Assembly (NCBI RefSeq): GCF_000720255.1
Contig: NZ_JOJE01000003.1
Coordinates: 1-64,000, forward strand
DNA: 64,000 nt
Direction of reading: 5' to 3'
DNA from: Streptomyces griseus subsp. griseus
Lineage (GTDB): Bacteria; Actinomycetota; Actinomycetes; Streptomycetales; Streptomycetaceae
The notes under the pieces are model-generated. The model was given only the letters and a program-made list of their open reading frames with translations. It ran no database searches and was not told the origin of the DNA. The translations under genes were made by a program, and so were the position numbers. Within the stretch, counting starts at the first letter, position 1; the number at the start of each line of letters is the position of its first letter. This document shows positions 62,215 through 64,000 of the stretch, piece after piece.

Positions 62215-63965
62215 GGGGCTCGCTGGTGATCGTCGGAGCCGGGCCGCGGGGGACCGGACTCATCGAGCGGATCGCCGCCAACGCCCCCGAGCTGTACGCG
62301 GGTCCGGGCCTCGACATCCATCTGGTCGACCCCTATCCGCCGGGCGCCGGACGGATCTGGCGCGCGGCGCAGTCGCCGCTGCTGTGGATGAACTCGCACG
62401 CCGAGGACATCACCATGTTCACCGACACGTCGGTGAACATGACCGGGCCCGTGCGCGAGGGGCCCTCGCTGCACGAGTGGGCCGGCGTCGACGGACGCCT
62501 CTTCGCCGACCGGCAGACACAGGGCGCGTATCTGCGCTGGGTCCACGAACAGGCCGTGGCGGCCCTGCCCGAGGGCGTCACCGTCCACCACCATCCCCGG
62601 CGCGCCCTGCGCGTCAGCGGAGCGAGCGAGGGCCGGCAACAGGTGTGGCTGGAGGGCCGCCCCCGTCCGCTCCACGCCGACCTGGTCGTCCTCGCGCTCG
62701 GACACCTGGACGCCGAACTCGACGACGAGCAACGTGAGCTGGCCGCGTACGCGCGTGGTCACGACCTGGTCCACCTCCCGCCGGACTTCACCGCCGACAG
62801 CGACCTGTCCGCGCTCGGCGCCGGCGAACCCGTCCTGGTACGCGGCTTCGGGCTCGCCTTCGTCGACCTGATGGTGCTGCTCACCGAGGGCCGGGGCGGG
62901 CGGTACGAGGGCGACACCTACGTTCCCTCGGGACGCGAGCCGGTCCTCCACGTCGGGTCGCGGCGCGGGGTGCCGTACCACTCGAAGATCGGCTACGACC
63001 TCAGCGGCGAACGGCCGCCGCTGCCCAGGTTCTTCGGGCCCGCCGAGGTCGACGCGCTGCTCGCCCGGCCGGACGGGCTCGACTTCCGGCGGGACGTGTG
63101 GCCGCTGGTGGAGAAGGAGCTGGGGTTCGCGCACTACCATCGGCTGTTCACCGCCCATCCCGAGCGGACCTCCATGGACCGGGCCGCCTTCGAGGAGAAG
63201 TACGCGGCCGCCGCGCCCGCCGAGCGCGAGGTACTGGTGGCGGCGGCCGTGCCGGATCCGCGTGACCGGCTCGACCTCGCCGCGCTCGACCGTCCGCTGG
63301 ACGGGGTGCGGTACGCGACGCACGAGGAGTTCCAGGACGGGCTGCGCGGTCATGTCGAGGACGACCTGAACCGCCGGCACGACCCCGCGCACAGTGCCGA
63401 CCTGTCGGTGTTCTTCGCGCTGCTGTCCGTCTACGGGCAACTGGTCCGGCTCGGCGCCATCGGCTCCTGGTGGCACGGCTTCTTCAGCTACGTCGCCTCC
63501 GGGCCGCCCGGGCCCCGGCTGCGGCAGATGCTCGCACTGTCCCGGGCCGGCCTGCTGAAGTTCGTCGGCGCCGACATGACCGTCACCGCGCAGGACGGGG
63601 TCTTCCGGGCGTCGAGCCCGACCGTGCCCGGCCATGTCGTTCAGGCCCGGGCGCTGGTCGAGGCGCGGCTGCCCGAGCCCACGGTCCGTCACGCCCGCGA
63701 TCCGCTGCTGCGCCGGCTGCACGCCGACGGGGCCGCCGAGACCCCGGACGGACTGCTGCGCGTGGACCCCGCCGACGGTCGGATCCTGGACCGGGACGGA
63801 CGGCCGCACCCCCGGCGCTTCGCGCTCGGGCCCTTCACCGACGGCCGTACGCCGGGCGCCTTCACCCGGCCGCGCACCGGTGGCCCGGCGTTCCGGCAGA
63901 ACGACGCCACCGCGCGGGCCGCGCTGGAGTTCCTGCGGGACCTGGCCTGGCGCGCCGCCGCGTGA
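62211..63965 (+). CDS. FAD/NAD(P)-binding oxidoreductase coupled to the permease
   Basis: 584 residues from ATG 62211 (ATGA overlap with the permease). N-terminal FAD-binding fold: LVIVGAGPRGTGLIERIAANAPEL (about 4-27) with HLVDPYPPGAGRIWR (about 37-51; flavin/NADP-monooxygenase-like P-G-A-G-x-x-W), LLWMNSHAEDITMFTD, then LVVLALGHLD (about 160). It belongs to the FAD_NAD_binding group that accompanies amino-acid ABC systems in actinomycetes. The coupling suggests that it oxidises or otherwise processes the imported, possibly sulfur-containing, compound. The reaction is unknown. The gene ends 35 bp before the window end. Confidence 0.85.
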   Translation: MRGSLVIVGAGPRGTGLIERIAANAPELYAGPGLDIHLVDPYPPGAGRIWRAAQSPLLWMNSHAEDITMFTDTSVNMTGPVREGPSLHEWAGVDGRLFADRQTQGAYLRWVHEQAVAALPEGVTVHHHPRRALRVSGASEGRQQVWLEGRPRPLHADLVVLALGHLDAELDDEQRELAAYARGHDLVHLPPDFTADSDLSALGAGEPVLVRGFGLAFVDLMVLLTEGRGGRYEGDTYVPSGREPVLHVGSRRGVPYHSKIGYDLSGERPPLPRFFGPAEVDALLARPDGLDFRRDVWPLVEKELGFAHYHRLFTAHPERTSMDRAAFEEKYAAAAPAEREVLVAAAVPDPRDRLDLAALDRPLDGVRYATHEEFQDGLRGHVEDDLNRRHDPAHSADLSVFFALLSVYGQLVRLGAIGSWWHGFFSYVASGPPGPRLRQMLALSRAGLLKFVGADMTVTAQDGVFRASSPTVPGHVVQARALVEARLPEPTVRHARDPLLRRLHADGAAETPDGLLRVDPADGRILDRDGRPHPRRFALGPFTDGRTPGAFTRPRTGGPAFRQNDATARAALEFLRDLAWRAAA

Positions 63966-64000
63966 ACCGCCCCCACTCCACCCCTTTTTCTCTCACCTTC

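Overview
The window is a stretch of Streptomyces (or very close relative) chromosome. The base composition is uniformly GC-rich with strong third-position GC, many starts are GTG or TTG, neighbouring genes overlap by ATGA/GTGA/TTGA, and marker genes are typical of the genus: the ParA-ScpA-ScpB group, a stand-alone SepF-like protein, an Rpf-like muralytic enzyme with LysM, AfsR-like STAND proteins and DtxR/DmdR-type iron boxes. The window begins at the 3' end of an rRNA operon. I see no tRNA, no CRISPR array, no insertion sequence and no prophage.

Layout. 0-0.4 kb: end of 23S, then 5S and a perfect 20-bp terminator. 0.4-13.6 kb: an Arg/Asp-rich repeat protein, a DUF1015 protein, a HAD phosphatase, an iron-siderophore permease/ATPase operon behind an iron box, an SCP2-like protein, and the housekeeping run tlyA-nadK-recN followed by a GT4 glycosyltransferase. 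13.6-23.1 kb: accessory-looking genes, namely an aldo/keto reductase facing a TetR regulator across twin operators, an Eis-like acetyltransferase, a PucR regulator facing an F420-type luciferase-like oxidoreductase across a 45-bp minisatellite, a BBE-type flavoprotein and a GH15 glycosidase. 23.5-36.2 kb: pyrG, ADP-ribose Nudix, a STAND/TPR protein, ald, ParA, a ribbon-helix-helix-like protein, scpA, scpB, a 23S pseudouridine synthase, then an NrtR-like regulator with an ADP-ribosylglycohydrolase behind a 47-bp palindrome. 36.2-41.3 kb: a Rieske lipoprotein, aroH-tyrA, cmk-plsC-der.

41.3-50.1 kb: two conserved hypotheticals, an Rpf/LysM secreted muralytic enzyme with a long structured leader, and a divergent branched-chain-amino-acid-type (Liv) ABC cassette in which both permeases and one ATPase are fused into a single 1024-residue protein with a collagen-like linker. 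50.2-64 kb: a WYL regulator overlapping antisense with a solitary ctaD, an I78 inhibitor, a PAP2 phosphatase, a PIG-V-like mannosyltransferase, an MFS exporter behind a perfect 14-bp palindrome, a SepF-like protein, a DUF5685 protein with a very Cys-rich tail, and a polar amino-acid ABC system. The last has a 23-codon leader ORF ending Cys-Ser-Cys, which suggests cysteine-responsive attenuation and a sulfur-related substrate.

The most unusual items are the LivHMG fusion, the Cys leader peptide, the NrtR palindrome that also contains the ribosome-binding site, the ParA/RHH/ScpAB grouping, and the minisatellite in a divergent promoter. I did not identify a clearly new multi-gene defence or biosynthetic system.
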